From: Exiguobacterium sp018617385
Lineage (GTDB): Bacteria; Bacillota; Bacilli; Exiguobacteriales; Exiguobacteriaceae
Assembly: GCF_018617385.1 (NCBI RefSeq)
Contig: NZ_JACSKA010000001.1
Location: forward strand, 558,001-622,000
Reading direction: 5' to 3'
DNA length: 64,000 bases
Position numbers and translations under genes: made by a program. The notes below the pieces were generated by a model that made no database searches, was not told the origin of the DNA, and saw nothing but the letters and a program-made list of their open reading frames with translations. Shown in pieces: positions 1 to 8,524 of the stretch; the first letter of the stretch is position 1; each line of letters opens with the position of its first letter.

Positions 1-552
1 ACGCCCATAAACTTAGGATATTTGCTCGAACGCTTTGGTCTTTTGACCATCATCGTCTTAGGAGAATCCATTATCAGTATCTTGGCGGTGCTCGAGCCGC
101 AAGATGGGGATATCCGGTCCATCAGCTTTTCGATTTTAGCATTCATTGTCCTCATCGCCATCTGGTGGCAATACTTTGATAATATCGAAAAGAAAGTGGA
201 CAAAGAAGCGGTCGGGACCGGTCAAATCATCCTGTACGGTCATCTGTTCATTTGGATGTCACTCAGTGTCCTGGCGAGCATGATGAAACTGATGTACCTC
301 GGTGAATTGGATGAGCGCTTTGAAGTGATGGTGACGTTCGGTGCGGCACTTGTGTACTTTTTATCGACGACGCTCGTGTTTCACAATCATCGCTTCCCGG
401 AAAGTCGGTTGCACTGGGGCTATTTCGTGTTTTTCGTCACGCTCATTCTGTTGTTCACCGGCCTCCATCTGATTGTCCTCGTGTCACCGTTAATCATCAT
501 GATCGAGCTCGCCATCTTCTTCGCCATCTATGCCAAACTGACGACCACATAA
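1..552 (+). CDS. Low temperature requirement protein A (LtrA) family, C-terminal part
   Basis: The frame is open from the first base of the window, so this is the 3' part of a gene that starts upstream; about 183 residues are visible. It keeps the LtrA signature ERFGLLTIIVLGES at about residues 8-21 of the visible part, followed by four or five hydrophobic membrane segments. LtrA proteins are multi-pass membrane proteins of unknown biochemical role, named from a Listeria cold-growth mutant. A second full-length LtrA paralogue lies at 46048-47157 on the other strand. The gene ends in a strong bidirectional terminator shared with the convergent DUF4261-like gene. Family assignment is confident; function is not known. 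Confidence 0.85.
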   Translation, partial: TPINLGYLLERFGLLTIIVLGESIISILAVLEPQDGDIRSISFSILAFIVLIAIWWQYFDNIEKKVDKEAVGTGQIILYGHLFIWMSLSVLASMMKLMYLGELDERFEVMVTFGAALVYFLSTTLVFHNHRFPESRLHWGYFVFFVTLILLFTGLHLIVLVSPLIIMIELAIFFAIYAKLTTT

Positions 553-585
553 AAATGGAGCGCCACGGGGCGCTCCATTTTTCTT
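553..585. terminator. Bidirectional Rho-independent terminator
   Basis: A GGAGCGCC/GGCGCTCC stem with a 4-nt loop is flanked by A-run and T-run, so it can terminate both the LtrA gene (+) and the convergent DUF4261-like gene (-). Confidence 0.85.
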
Positions 586-1309
586 ATTCTGCTGCTTGCG
601 GGACGAGATAGATCAAGCCGAACGGGTTGTGCAACAAGTTGTCGATGGTCGTCCGCTCGTCTTCTCCCATCTCGACCGTGAAGGCACGCCCGTCCTCGAA
701 GGCGAAATGGTCGCCGTCGCCGAACATCGCGCCACCGGAGATGAGGTGGAAGTTGAACGAATGGATCACGTGGATGGCATCTTCAATGTCGAGGGTCATC
801 GGTACGGCCACGTCCGCATGACCGAACGCTTTCATTCCCCATGACATATAGGCGTTCTCTTCTTCTGTGATGGCCGTGAGGAGCGAGTAGTCGAGTGCGA
901 GGTCTTCTTCTTTTGACTCTTGCCACTCGTCTTTCGAGTAAGCGACACCTGCCGATTCGACCATGACCCCGAGTCCACCTGCATTCAAGACGGCGTTTGC
1001 GGCACGACGCGCCGCGGCGACGTCTGTCAAATCGTTGACGTCGACAATCAAGTAGACGACATGCGTGTGACGCGCGATTCCTTTCGCCACTTTCGGGGTG
1101 AATCCGCCAGAACTCGCGTGAATCATTGCCTCGGCGAGGGCTGGGTCGCGTTCCACGACTTCCACGGTAAACGCCTTGCCTGTTTCATCTTCGAGCAATA
1201 ACAGACCGGCCATCGTGTAGCCTTCGCTATGTAAACTGATTTGTTCGCTGACACCTTCTGCGGAAGACCAGTTTCCGGGAATGGCGAGCATAACTTGTGT
1301 ACGATTCAT
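584..1309 (-). CDS. DUF4261-like domain protein
   Basis: This is a soluble protein of about 241 residues without signal peptide or membrane segment. I chose the ATG at 1309 because AAAGGAT lies 7 nt upstream of it; an in-frame ATG 21 nt further up has no ribosome binding site. The C-terminal half (GMKAFGHADVAVP... GGAMFGDGDHF) resembles the DUF4261 family, in which a 'DGDTIG'-like motif is conserved. Function is unknown. The gene stands alone: a terminator-like hairpin lies just upstream and a bidirectional terminator overlaps its stop. The family call is from memory of the motif and is only moderately certain. Confidence 0.65.
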   Translation of the reverse strand: MNRTQVMLAIPGNWSSAEGVSEQISLHSEGYTMAGLLLLEDETGKAFTVEVVERDPALAEAMIHASSGGFTPKVAKGIARHTHVVYLIVDVNDLTDVAAARRAANAVLNAGGLGVMVESAGVAYSKDEWQESKEEDLALDYSLLTAITEEENAYMSWGMKAFGHADVAVPMTLDIEDAIHVIHSFNFHLISGGAMFGDGDHFAFEDGRAFTVEMGEDERTTIDNLLHNPFGLIYLVPQAAE

Positions 1310-1334
1310 GTCAATCATCCTTTTCTGCAAAAGT

Positions 1335-1372
1335 CAGGTCCCTCCTCAGGAGAGACCTGGTCTATCTCTTAT
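1335..1372 (-). terminator. Terminator-like hairpin after the FtsX permease gene
   Basis: On the minus strand, AGGTC-T-CTCC / GGAG-G-GACCT forms a hairpin (1336-1358) followed by a short U-rich stretch. It lies between the stop of the permease gene and the start of the DUF4261-like gene. Confidence 0.5.
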
Positions 1373-1393
1373 TATGCCCTATTTTGGCATGAA

Positions 1394-3715
1394 TTATTCT
1401 TGATACGTCTTTAAAACTTCCTGAAGCGGGATTTGATCAATCTTCCGTCGACTGATGAACGTACTCATAAAGAAGAGGAGAACGACAGCGCCAAGCGTAT
1501 AGACGATATAGACCCATTCGAATTCAAGTGGGAGCACGAGTCCATAATCTTCTGCAAAGACGACGATGATGACCCGAAGCGTCAACAGGGCGATGGGGAT
1601 GCTCAAGAGGGCGGAGATGAGCGCATAGATGAAGTAGCTGTTCAAGATCATGGAGCGGACTTCCCGTTTCTCATATCCCATCACTTTCAACAAGGAGATG
1701 ACGTAATAGTTCTTCTCGACCGTCAGCGCCGTCAAGACGAACAGGATGCTGAAAGCGATGAGGGACGCCACGCCAATCAAGACGTTCATCATGAAATTCA
1801 TATATTGATTGATCGATTCGGACTGATCGATCAACCCTTGACGTGACAGGATGGTCGGATAGTCCGATTCGTTCGGGCGTTCCGTCGCGTAGATGCCGTT
1901 GAACAGGTCATCCGTCGAACCGTCCGTGAGTAGTTCACTTAACGTAGCCCGAGGCAAGTAGGCGAAGTCGCCAGAGAATTCATCGGCAATCCCGATGATG
2001 GGATAGGTCAACGTGTCCCCGTCGAGTGCGACATCGATGTCTTGACCGACGTCGAGCCCGAGCTTCAGGGCGAGTGAGGAAGAGATGACAAGGCCGTCAG
2101 GTTCGAGTGTCAACGCATCCCCCTCTTCGTTTCGGAGGGGGAACAAGGTGTTGTCGAAGTCGAGCCCCTTCAAGGTGATCAGCTTATCTTCGACAAAGGC
2201 GAACGGATAGGTGAGGAACGGTTCTTGTCCTTCTTCTAAAGCCGGTGCGCCGTCTGTATACGCCTCGTATTCATACACCGCTTCGTTCAATCCGCCGACG
2301 GTCATACGGTCGACGGCCCCGTTCATCATGAGGGCGAAAACGATGAGAATCGTCGAGAAGAGGATCCCGAGAAAGAAGATGAGGAAACTTCCCGTGCTCT
2401 TGACGGCATACAAATATTTGAACTTCGTCTTGCCACTCGCCCGTTTCAACAGTCGACTGACGAATCGGCTGAGTCGATTCAATGAGACGTTGTCCCGTGG
2501 CGACAAGAGGGCGAGGGCGCTCTCTCCCATAATTTTATAGATGACGGCTCCCGCGACGAGTGCAAAGAAGAGGAGCGGGGCGAACACGGCTGTCACGAAC
2601 ACGAGTGGACTTTGGGCGATGGTGATGGACGGTAAGAGATAGAAGTCGAGATAGAGTTCTTTCAACGGGTTCGCGAAATAGAGTCCCAGGAAATAACCGA
2701 TGATGAGCATAAAGAATGCGAAGATCAAGATGAGCACCAAGTAAGGCGAGGCGATTTGACGACGACTGTAGCCAATCGCCTTCAATAGTCCGATTTGTCC
2801 TCGTTCCGCCTCGAGCATATTCGAGATCAGGATGGCGACGATGATGACAGCGATGGAGACGATAAAGAGACTGAGTCCGAGCGCCATCGCCTTGCCGGAT
2901 GAAATCTCGCTATAGATGGCGCCGCTTCGAATGATGTTCTCCGTCTCCATGACCGAGACGACGAACGGGAGCTCGAGGTCGGTCTTAATCGGTTGATCGG
3001 TTACCCCGGACAGTCGAAACGACTCTTGCCCGACGAATGTTTCGAACGATTCATCCGTCATCAGAAGGAGGGTCTGTGAACTTGGGTCCAAGTTGAAGAA
3101 GTTATCATCGAACAGGGGGAGCGTGTAGTCCGGAAAGAGGACAAATCCACTCACCGTGAACGGTTTGCCGATGTCAATCGTGTCCCCGATGTCGATCCCA
3201 TTCTCTTCTGCATATTTTTTGTTCAAAGCGATTTCGTCATTCGCGCTCGGTCGCTCACCGGCTTCGAGGTAGGAGCGGTTGATCGTGTCTGATTCTTTTA
3301 CGATCATTCCCCGATGCTCGGTGTCATCGAACGTATAGGTGATGGCTTTCAAATCACGGAGTTCAATCGTGGCATCCGGCATCTCCTGTTCGACGGCGGC
3401 GATTCGCGATGCGATCAGACGATTGAAGACTTCCGCATCGGCTTGTTTGATGTCAGCCAATGTGAACGCTCCTGTCTCCGCGAGCGTGGCGACAGCGGGG
3501 TCGCGTAACTCTTCTTCCGTCACCCGATTGAGCATGTCAATCGCAAAGTCTTCTTGGTTCGATTCTTCCAGATACTCTTCGGTCGGGACCTCGATCCCGC
3601 TGATGCCATAGAACATCATCGTGTACGTGAGTGAACTCATGACGATGATGATGGCGATGGCGAGAAGTTGCATCCACTTCCGACTCAATGTCTTCCAGAC
3701 GTTTTTATACAGCAT
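1394..3715 (-). CDS. ABC transporter permease, FtsX-like (two FtsX domains)
   Basis: The 773-residue membrane protein has one N-terminal transmembrane helix (about residues 12-35), a large extracellular region (about 36-270) like MacB periplasmic core domains, and a first FtsX block of three helices (about 280-400). A further TM then leads to a second extracellular domain and a C-terminal FtsX block (about 640-760). This is the topology of FtsX/MacB/LolC-type permeases that couple ATP hydrolysis to mechanical work on extracytoplasmic substrates. It follows the ATPase gene at 3728-4426 by 12 nt and the two surely form one transporter. The substrate cannot be read from sequence; Firmicute relatives are often linked to antimicrobial peptide or lipid export. 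Confidence 0.9.
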   Translation of the reverse strand: MLYKNVWKTLSRKWMQLLAIAIIIVMSSLTYTMMFYGISGIEVPTEEYLEESNQEDFAIDMLNRVTEEELRDPAVATLAETGAFTLADIKQADAEVFNRLIASRIAAVEQEMPDATIELRDLKAITYTFDDTEHRGMIVKESDTINRSYLEAGERPSANDEIALNKKYAEENGIDIGDTIDIGKPFTVSGFVLFPDYTLPLFDDNFFNLDPSSQTLLLMTDESFETFVGQESFRLSGVTDQPIKTDLELPFVVSVMETENIIRSGAIYSEISSGKAMALGLSLFIVSIAVIIVAILISNMLEAERGQIGLLKAIGYSRRQIASPYLVLILIFAFFMLIIGYFLGLYFANPLKELYLDFYLLPSITIAQSPLVFVTAVFAPLLFFALVAGAVIYKIMGESALALLSPRDNVSLNRLSRFVSRLLKRASGKTKFKYLYAVKSTGSFLIFFLGILFSTILIVFALMMNGAVDRMTVGGLNEAVYEYEAYTDGAPALEEGQEPFLTYPFAFVEDKLITLKGLDFDNTLFPLRNEEGDALTLEPDGLVISSSLALKLGLDVGQDIDVALDGDTLTYPIIGIADEFSGDFAYLPRATLSELLTDGSTDDLFNGIYATERPNESDYPTILSRQGLIDQSESINQYMNFMMNVLIGVASLIAFSILFVLTALTVEKNYYVISLLKVMGYEKREVRSMILNSYFIYALISALLSIPIALLTLRVIIVVFAEDYGLVLPLEFEWVYIVYTLGAVVLLFFMSTFISRRKIDQIPLQEVLKTYQE

Positions 3716-3727
3716 GTCGTCACCCCC

Positions 3728-4426
3728 TTATCCCCAATGGATGTCACGTGCCGCGACCCGGGTCTCATGATGGGTCACTTCCACAATCCGACCAGAGTTC
3801 ATCTTGATGACATCGTCTGCCATCTCACTGATTCCATTATTGTGTGTGATGACGACAACCGTTTTTTGATACGTCTCGTTCAATCGTTCCAATAGTTCGA
3901 GTACTTTTTTCGAATTTTCTTCGTCAAGCGATCCCGTCGGTTCGTCACAAAAGACGATGGCCGGATTTTTGGCGAGGCTGCGGGCAACGGAGACCCGTTG
4001 TTGCTCGCCGCCCGATAGTTGATAGGGGTATTTGTCACGTGCCGCTGTGAGTCCTACTTGTTCGAGCAATTCATCAATCGGCAGCGGATCTTTCGTCAAG
4101 TCGGATCCGATTTGGACGTTCTCATAGACGGTCAAGTTTTGGAGAAGGTTGTACTGTTGAAAGATGAAGCCGAGATGGTCGCGTCGAAATGACGTCATCT
4201 GTTCGGGGGACAGGTCGGTCAGCACGGTGTCGCCGAACGTGATTTTACCCGACGTGACCGTGTCGAGTCCGCTGATGACGTTGAGCAGTGTACTCTTCCC
4301 GCTCCCGCTCGGACCGAGGATCACGACGAACGCGCCATCCCGGATGGTGAGGTCGATGTCTTTCAAGGCGGCCGTTTCCACGTCGCCTGTCTTATAGATT
4401 TTGCTGACGTTCCGTAGTTCGATCAT
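3728..4426 (-). CDS. ABC transporter ATP-binding protein (LolD/MacB type)
   Basis: The 232-residue ATPase has Walker A GPSGSGKST (38-46), the Q-loop around FIFQQYN, signature LSGGE (137-141), Walker B ending in DE (161-162) and a switch histidine in VVITHNN. I start it at 4426, with AAAGGAGG about 10 nt upstream, because residues encoded further up do not fit the family. It belongs to the LolD/FtsE/MacB class that works with FtsX-type permeases, and the permease gene follows directly. A perfect 12-bp palindrome lies about 30 nt upstream of the start (see 4456-4467). Confidence 0.95.
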   Translation of the reverse strand: MIELRNVSKIYKTGDVETAALKDIDLTIRDGAFVVILGPSGSGKSTLLNVISGLDTVTSGKITFGDTVLTDLSPEQMTSFRRDHLGFIFQQYNLLQNLTVYENVQIGSDLTKDPLPIDELLEQVGLTAARDKYPYQLSGGEQQRVSVARSLAKNPAIVFCDEPTGSLDEENSKKVLELLERLNETYQKTVVVITHNNGISEMADDVIKMNSGRIVEVTHHETRVAARDIHWG

Positions 4427-4455
4427 GCCACACACGCCTCCTTTATTCGTTATAG

Positions 4456-4467
4456 AGGGTATACCCT
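4456..4467. promoter_or_regulatory. 12-bp palindrome, possible operator of the ABC exporter operon
   Basis: AGGGTATACCCT is a perfect palindrome between the exporter's start codon and the divergent DegV gene. It sits next to a minus-strand TATAAC that could be a -10 element. Binding protein unknown; operator role is inferred from position only. Confidence 0.35.
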
Positions 4468-4586
4468 TTTCGAGAAATGAATGGACGAGCTGCACACAGG
4501 ATGTTTTGAAAAAATAGTGAAACCGCTTCACCTGTGATAAAATAATATAACCAGGTACTAAAAACTTTTTTAAGGGAGAACTTTTT

Positions 4587-5420
4587 ATGAAGATTGCTTA
4601 TATCACGGATAGCACAATTGTCCTTCCAGATGCATTAGCGCAACATCCTGACATCCACATCGTCCCGCTCTATGTCGTCAAAGGGGACCAACCGTATAAA
4701 GATGGAATCGAAGTCGACGCGAAAACGGTTTACGAGTGGATTGACGCGGGAGAGCGCGTCTCGACGAGTCAGCCCGCGATCGGGGATTTCGTCACACTCT
4801 ATGAAAAATTGAAAGAAGATTACGATATGGGGATCGCGATTCATTTATCGTCCGATTTGAGTGGAACGTATTCGGCGTCCGTTCAAGGAGCTGAGATTGC
4901 GGAGTTCAAGTTGCTCGCCTTCGATTCACGGGCAGGCATCTATACGATGGGACTCATGTTCGAGGAGTTGATTGAACGGGTCGAACGAGGTGATGCGCTT
5001 GAAGACGTGGAAGCCTACATGAAGAAGCGCGTCGAGGACGTCCGCATCGAATTGACGCTTCAAAACTTGACGCAGATGCAAAAAGGCGGACGAATCTCTA
5101 AATCGAAGGCGCTCATCGGGAACATGCTTCAATTGAAACCGGTGCTCCGATTTGAGGAAGGATTGATCGTCCCGTATCAAACGGTCCGCACGTATAAGAA
5201 GGCGCAGGCTCATTTATTCGAAGTGTTGCGTGCGGCAATCGAGTCCGGCGAATGTCAGGACGTTTCGATTTTCCACGGAAACGTCCCTGAACTTGCCGAA
5301 GAGTGGAAAAAACAACTCGGGGACACGATTCCGATTCGAGTCGATACACTCGCACCACTTCTCGGGGCGCATACGGGCTCAGGGTCAATCGGCATTTCTT
5401 ATCTGAAAGCAAAATCATGA
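4587..5420 (+). CDS. DegV family protein (fatty-acid-binding, FakB type)
   Basis: The 277-residue protein begins with the DegV hallmark IAYITDSTIVLP. It carries the SSDLSGTY motif (about residues 87-94), a MQKGGRISKSKA motif, and the C-terminal GAHTGSGSIGISY segment. These line the fatty-acid pocket in DegV/FakB structures. FakB proteins present fatty acids to the kinase FakA for incorporation into phospholipid; the particular fatty acid cannot be inferred. The start has AGGGAG upstream. The gene is divergent from the ABC exporter and ends in a strong terminator. A shorter DegV-like protein is encoded at 47246-47881. Confidence 0.93.
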   Translation: MKIAYITDSTIVLPDALAQHPDIHIVPLYVVKGDQPYKDGIEVDAKTVYEWIDAGERVSTSQPAIGDFVTLYEKLKEDYDMGIAIHLSSDLSGTYSASVQGAEIAEFKLLAFDSRAGIYTMGLMFEELIERVERGDALEDVEAYMKKRVEDVRIELTLQNLTQMQKGGRISKSKALIGNMLQLKPVLRFEEGLIVPYQTVRTYKKAQAHLFEVLRAAIESGECQDVSIFHGNVPELAEEWKKQLGDTIPIRVDTLAPLLGAHTGSGSIGISYLKAKS

Positions 5421-5424
5421 TTCA

Positions 5425-5470
5425 GGGCGGTCCTTCTGCGAGGGGCCGCCCTTTTACTTGTTTTTTTGTT
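5425..5470 (+). terminator. Rho-independent terminator after degV-family gene
   Basis: GGGCGG / CCGCCC stem with loop and following T-rich tract. It overlaps the 3' end of the small minus-strand ORF at 5454-5543. Confidence 0.8.
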
Positions 5471-5543
5471 TCCGTAGATAAAGAAGTGTGATGGTGATTG
5501 AGTAGATGAACAAAAACGTGATCAGAAATAGCGAAAAGTCCAT
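5454..5543 (-). CDS. Small single-pass membrane protein, 29 aa
   Basis: A 30-codon ORF reads ATG to TAA on the minus strand with AAAGGGGGC 6 nt upstream of the ATG. The product starts MDFSLFLITF, runs as one uninterrupted hydrophobic helix to about residue 23 and ends in a lysine-rich tail (LRKQKNK). This is the layout of small membrane proteins and of type I toxin peptides. I do not recognise the family. It is convergent with, and at its 3' end overlaps the terminator of, the DegV gene. The good ribosome binding site and charge pattern make it more than a chance ORF, but nothing proves expression. Confidence 0.55.
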   Translation of the reverse strand: MDFSLFLITFLFIYSITITLLYLRKQKNK

Positions 5544-5706
5544 GGTGAGCCCCCTTTATACAAGTCGTTGCCGACATTTATCATAACGAAACATTGAATT
5601 GGGAATTCTTTCAATATTTCATTGTCTCAACTTTCAAACAATTGCTGGAATGTTTTTGCAATACGGGTCATACTAGAAAAAATGAACGAGAAAAGGGGAG
5701 AAGACG

Positions 5707-7386
5707 ATGCGATTTCGGAAGTACCTAGTTCGGAGCTGGCTCGCGTGGACACTCGTCTTCACGGGAGTGACGTATTTGACTTTCCAAAACCTTGAGGCGT
5801 TCGACTGGCCGTTGTTTTGGTTCATCTATACGCTTGGGGCACTGTTCGTCATGAATCCCTTAAAGCGCAGGCATCTTCATTTCACGTTTCATGAGATGTT
5901 TGTCTTTATCACATTCTTCTTATATGGGCTCGCACCCGCCCTGTTGATGGGGCAACTGCTCCTCTTCACGTTTCAGGCGCGAGCCTTCAATCGTCGCGTC
6001 GGGCGTCGACGGTTCCTTCATTTCTATCCGCTCAACACGGTGATTGAATGTCTACTCGTCTTATTGCCAGGGCTCGCCTATATCGCGCTCGGTGGACGAA
6101 TCGGAGAGCCCGTTCATTTGATGCAACAAGGCGTGGCCATGTTGGCGTTTTTAGGGACCTTGTTCCTCGTCCTGACGATGAGTTTCGCTTTATCCTACTT
6201 CATGGTCGGAGAACGGATCCCATTCCCGATTATGTGGCGACTGATCCGCTTTGACTGGCTTGTCGTATCACTCGAACTACTGTTCACGATGATTGCCATC
6301 GAGTCGTATCTCGTCTTCGGTTATGTCGGACTCATCATCACGTTCTTTGTACTATCTGTTCTAAAAATGACGATGTCGAAAGCGACGGAGACAGAAGAGA
6401 CCAAATCGAGAGTCGACCAGGTCGAACGCTTGAAGGAACAGTTGTACCGTGTGGACAGCGAGCAACTGTTGATTGAGAAGTTTTGGAACGGTCTTCGTGA
6501 TATCGTCGAAGTGGAACGAGGATGGTTGCAGGTCAATCGAAAAGGGGAGCGGACGTTTTATGATATGACGGGACGCGTCATCCCGAGTGTGCCGGATGCC
6601 TTCACGATTGAACGCTATCAAGATGAGGACGAGCCATGCTTCGTTTATGACTCACTTCATGAATGGCATCCCGAATTGCAGCAACAGCAACAAGAACTAC
6701 ATCATTCGGCGCTCGTCATCCAACCCGTTTGGGGAGCGGAGACGGCGGTCAGTTGTATGGTATCGACGACAGCAAACGGGGCATACGAGACCCCGATTGC
6801 GGTTGAGGTGAACCGTCTTCTCAAGACGTTATCGTGGTCAATCGAGCGCATCGACGAACGCAACCGTTTGCAACATGAGAGCTTGACGGATCCGTTGACG
6901 GGATTACATAATCAGCGAGCGTTACGCCGTTGGACGAAAGAACGATTGAACGATGTGGCATCCTATCCGCTCTCTGTCTTCTTGATTGATTTGGATCACT
7001 TCAAGTCGATCAACGACACGTACGGACATGCGTTCGGGGACGAGGTGCTGATTGAAGCAGGTCAACTCTTCACTCGTAGCGTCCGAGCAACGGACTTGGT
7101 GACACGCTATGGAGGCGAGGAGTTCGTATTCGTCTTCCCGAGAATGGATGAGGCGGCCGCCCATCTGGTCGGTGAAAAGATACGGGACGCCTTGAAGCGC
7201 CATGATTTTGGGACGGAAGGTACGCGTATCACGGTGACGGCGAGTATCGGAATCGAAACGATTTATGAATATGAAGACCTCGATACGGTCTTGCGACATG
7301 CGGACCGAGCCATGTATGTCGGAGCAAAATTTAACGGGCGAGATCGTGTCGCCCACTATCATGATCTGTCGACTGAAGTCAGATAA
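5707..7386 (+). CDS. Membrane diguanylate cyclase (5-6 TM + GGDEF)
   Basis: The 559-residue protein has six or so N-terminal transmembrane segments (about residues 12-225), a short coiled linker, and a GAF-like stretch (about 245-385). A C-terminal GGDEF domain (about 395-555) carries the active-site motif GGEEF at 469-473. An RxxD inhibitory site (RATD, 460-463) sits exactly five residues before the active-site motif, so product feedback by c-di-GMP is expected. It makes c-di-GMP from two GTP and probably senses a membrane or envelope signal. The ATG follows AAAGGGGAG. The HD-GYP-type phosphodiesterase at 13189 could oppose it. Confidence 0.93.
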   Translation: MRFRKYLVRSWLAWTLVFTGVTYLTFQNLEAFDWPLFWFIYTLGALFVMNPLKRRHLHFTFHEMFVFITFFLYGLAPALLMGQLLLFTFQARAFNRRVGRRRFLHFYPLNTVIECLLVLLPGLAYIALGGRIGEPVHLMQQGVAMLAFLGTLFLVLTMSFALSYFMVGERIPFPIMWRLIRFDWLVVSLELLFTMIAIESYLVFGYVGLIITFFVLSVLKMTMSKATETEETKSRVDQVERLKEQLYRVDSEQLLIEKFWNGLRDIVEVERGWLQVNRKGERTFYDMTGRVIPSVPDAFTIERYQDEDEPCFVYDSLHEWHPELQQQQQELHHSALVIQPVWGAETAVSCMVSTTANGAYETPIAVEVNRLLKTLSWSIERIDERNRLQHESLTDPLTGLHNQRALRRWTKERLNDVASYPLSVFLIDLDHFKSINDTYGHAFGDEVLIEAGQLFTRSVRATDLVTRYGGEEFVFVFPRMDEAAAHLVGEKIRDALKRHDFGTEGTRITVTASIGIETIYEYEDLDTVLRHADRAMYVGAKFNGRDRVAHYHDLSTEVR

Positions 7387-7420
7387 AAGGAGGATCCACC
7401 GATTGGCGGACCCTCCTTTT
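7385..7420. terminator. Bidirectional terminator
   Basis: AAAAGGAGG / CCTCCTTTT arms separated by 18 nt, between the convergent diguanylate cyclase and repeat-protein genes. Confidence 0.75.
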
Positions 7421-7431
7421 GTATGAAATGA

Positions 7432-8100
7432 TTATGAGTTCGTATTATAAAGTTCAGATTCAACCGCATGAACGGCGGCTGACCAGGAGCCATAGCGATG
7501 CAAGATCGCTTTCGTCGAAGGTTTGTTGTTCCGTTTTGCCCATTCACGGTACGCTTCGAATGAGAGCGAGAAGCCCATTTCTTGAATGGCTTCACGAAGA
7601 GCGTTCGAGAGTTCTGTTTTCGAATAGGTCACACTCGCCTCAAGACCTGCCTCGGCACAGGCATCATGCCACGAACCGAACGTCTTGACGATATGGTAAT
7701 GGCTCGGTGCCTTCGGATGGAGCTTTCGCCATTGCTGATACTTCTTCAAGGTGATGATCGAGCCCATGTCTCGCGAATAAATGGCGAGCGTCTCGATGAT
7801 GTCCTCGCGTGTATACTTCGGCATTTTGTCTGGCAATTCGACGGTTGACTCTCCATGCCATTCATAGCCTGCGATGGCAAGTGCCTCAGCCCATGACCCG
7901 AACTGACGAATGATCGACTCGGGAGACGGCCAATTCTGTTCCATTGCGAAGCGACGATAGACAGAACGGCGTGGACGTTCCTTCAACAAGTCCCCGAGAA
8001 GACGAATGCAATGGATCATCCTTTGCTGTTCGGTAGACAAGTGATGGGATTTAGTGGATAGCGTTTGACTCAATGATGGTTCCTCCTTCCGTGGACTCAA
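7432..8100 (-). CDS. Homing-endonuclease-associated repeat protein
   Basis: The 222-residue soluble protein contains at least three copies of a roughly 55-residue helical unit ending in a FGSW-x2-A-x3-AG signature (FGSWAEALAIAG near residue 66, FGSWHDACAEAG near 142, YGSWSAAVHAVE near 202). Each is preceded by a P-S/T-x-x-I pattern. This matches the repeat found beside HNH homing endonucleases (HNH_repeat family), where it is thought to bind DNA. No HNH or other nuclease motif is present, so it may be a free-standing DNA-binding protein. It is not next to an intron or mobile element in this window. Confidence 0.75.
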   Translation of the reverse strand: MSPRKEEPSLSQTLSTKSHHLSTEQQRMIHCIRLLGDLLKERPRRSVYRRFAMEQNWPSPESIIRQFGSWAEALAIAGYEWHGESTVELPDKMPKYTREDIIETLAIYSRDMGSIITLKKYQQWRKLHPKAPSHYHIVKTFGSWHDACAEAGLEASVTYSKTELSNALREAIQEMGFSLSFEAYREWAKRNNKPSTKAILHRYGSWSAAVHAVESELYNTNS

Positions 8101-8330
8101 ATCTGAACCGACAAAGATAAAAAAATGCTCCTACAATCATACTATCGGATTGTTTTTCGGATTTATTAACGTGATTTTGAAAAATTTTAAACAATTCCTA
8201 GGAATTGGATAGGACTAAAGTCGCAGTTGATAATTTCAAAAAATGGTAACAGTTCTATTACAAATTAAATCGAATTTCGTGAGAAATGTAAACATAAAGT
8301 TTTAATCACCCAAATTTGTAATATTTTTAT
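8101..8330. other. AT-rich intergenic stretch upstream of the repeat-protein gene
   Basis: About 230 nt with GC far below the genome average. On the minus strand a TATGAT -10-like element lies near 8140 and would serve the repeat-protein gene. No ORF with a ribosome binding site is visible. Confidence 0.4.
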
Positions 8331-8386
8331 AAAAAAGTACCCAACTGGAGAGTTGGGGTCATCGCCTTCGCTCCAGATGAGTACCC
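8331..8386 (-). ncRNA. Candidate small RNA with own promoter and terminator
   Basis: On the minus strand a complete transcription unit of about 55 nt is visible. The promoter is TTGATT (8414-8419), a 17-nt spacer and TATTAT (8391-8396); the predicted start falls on GGG at 8386-8384. A first hairpin (UCAUC/GAUGA arms, 8359-8380) follows, then a terminator hairpin CCCAACT/AGTTGGG (8340-8357) followed by six U. The 5' segment CUGGAG can alternatively pair with CUCCAG in the terminator loop region, so two mutually exclusive folds are possible. No ORF is inside. It could be a free sRNA, or a leader or attenuator for the gene ending at 7432, whose start is 230 nt further downstream. Confidence 0.6.
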
Positions 8387-8390
8387 TTCT

Positions 8391-8419
8391 ATAATAAATT
8401 TAATTTTCAGACTAATCAA
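8391..8419 (-). promoter_or_regulatory. Sigma-A promoter of the candidate small RNA
   Basis: TTGATT (8414-8419) and TATTAT (8391-8396) with a spacer of exactly 17 nt, reading leftward. Confidence 0.6.
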
Positions 8420-8524
8420 TCAAATATTGAAATTACGTCAAAAAAATTTATAAGCTGGTCAATGAAAGACCGATTCTGCTAAAATAGCCGCATTGAGCAA
8501 AAAACAGAAAAGAGGATCATCACT

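Noticed and set aside
8331..8386. Reading the small RNA as a plus-strand terminator or part of a uppP leader
   Set aside because: The T-run follows the hairpin only on the minus strand, and the best promoter also points to the minus strand.
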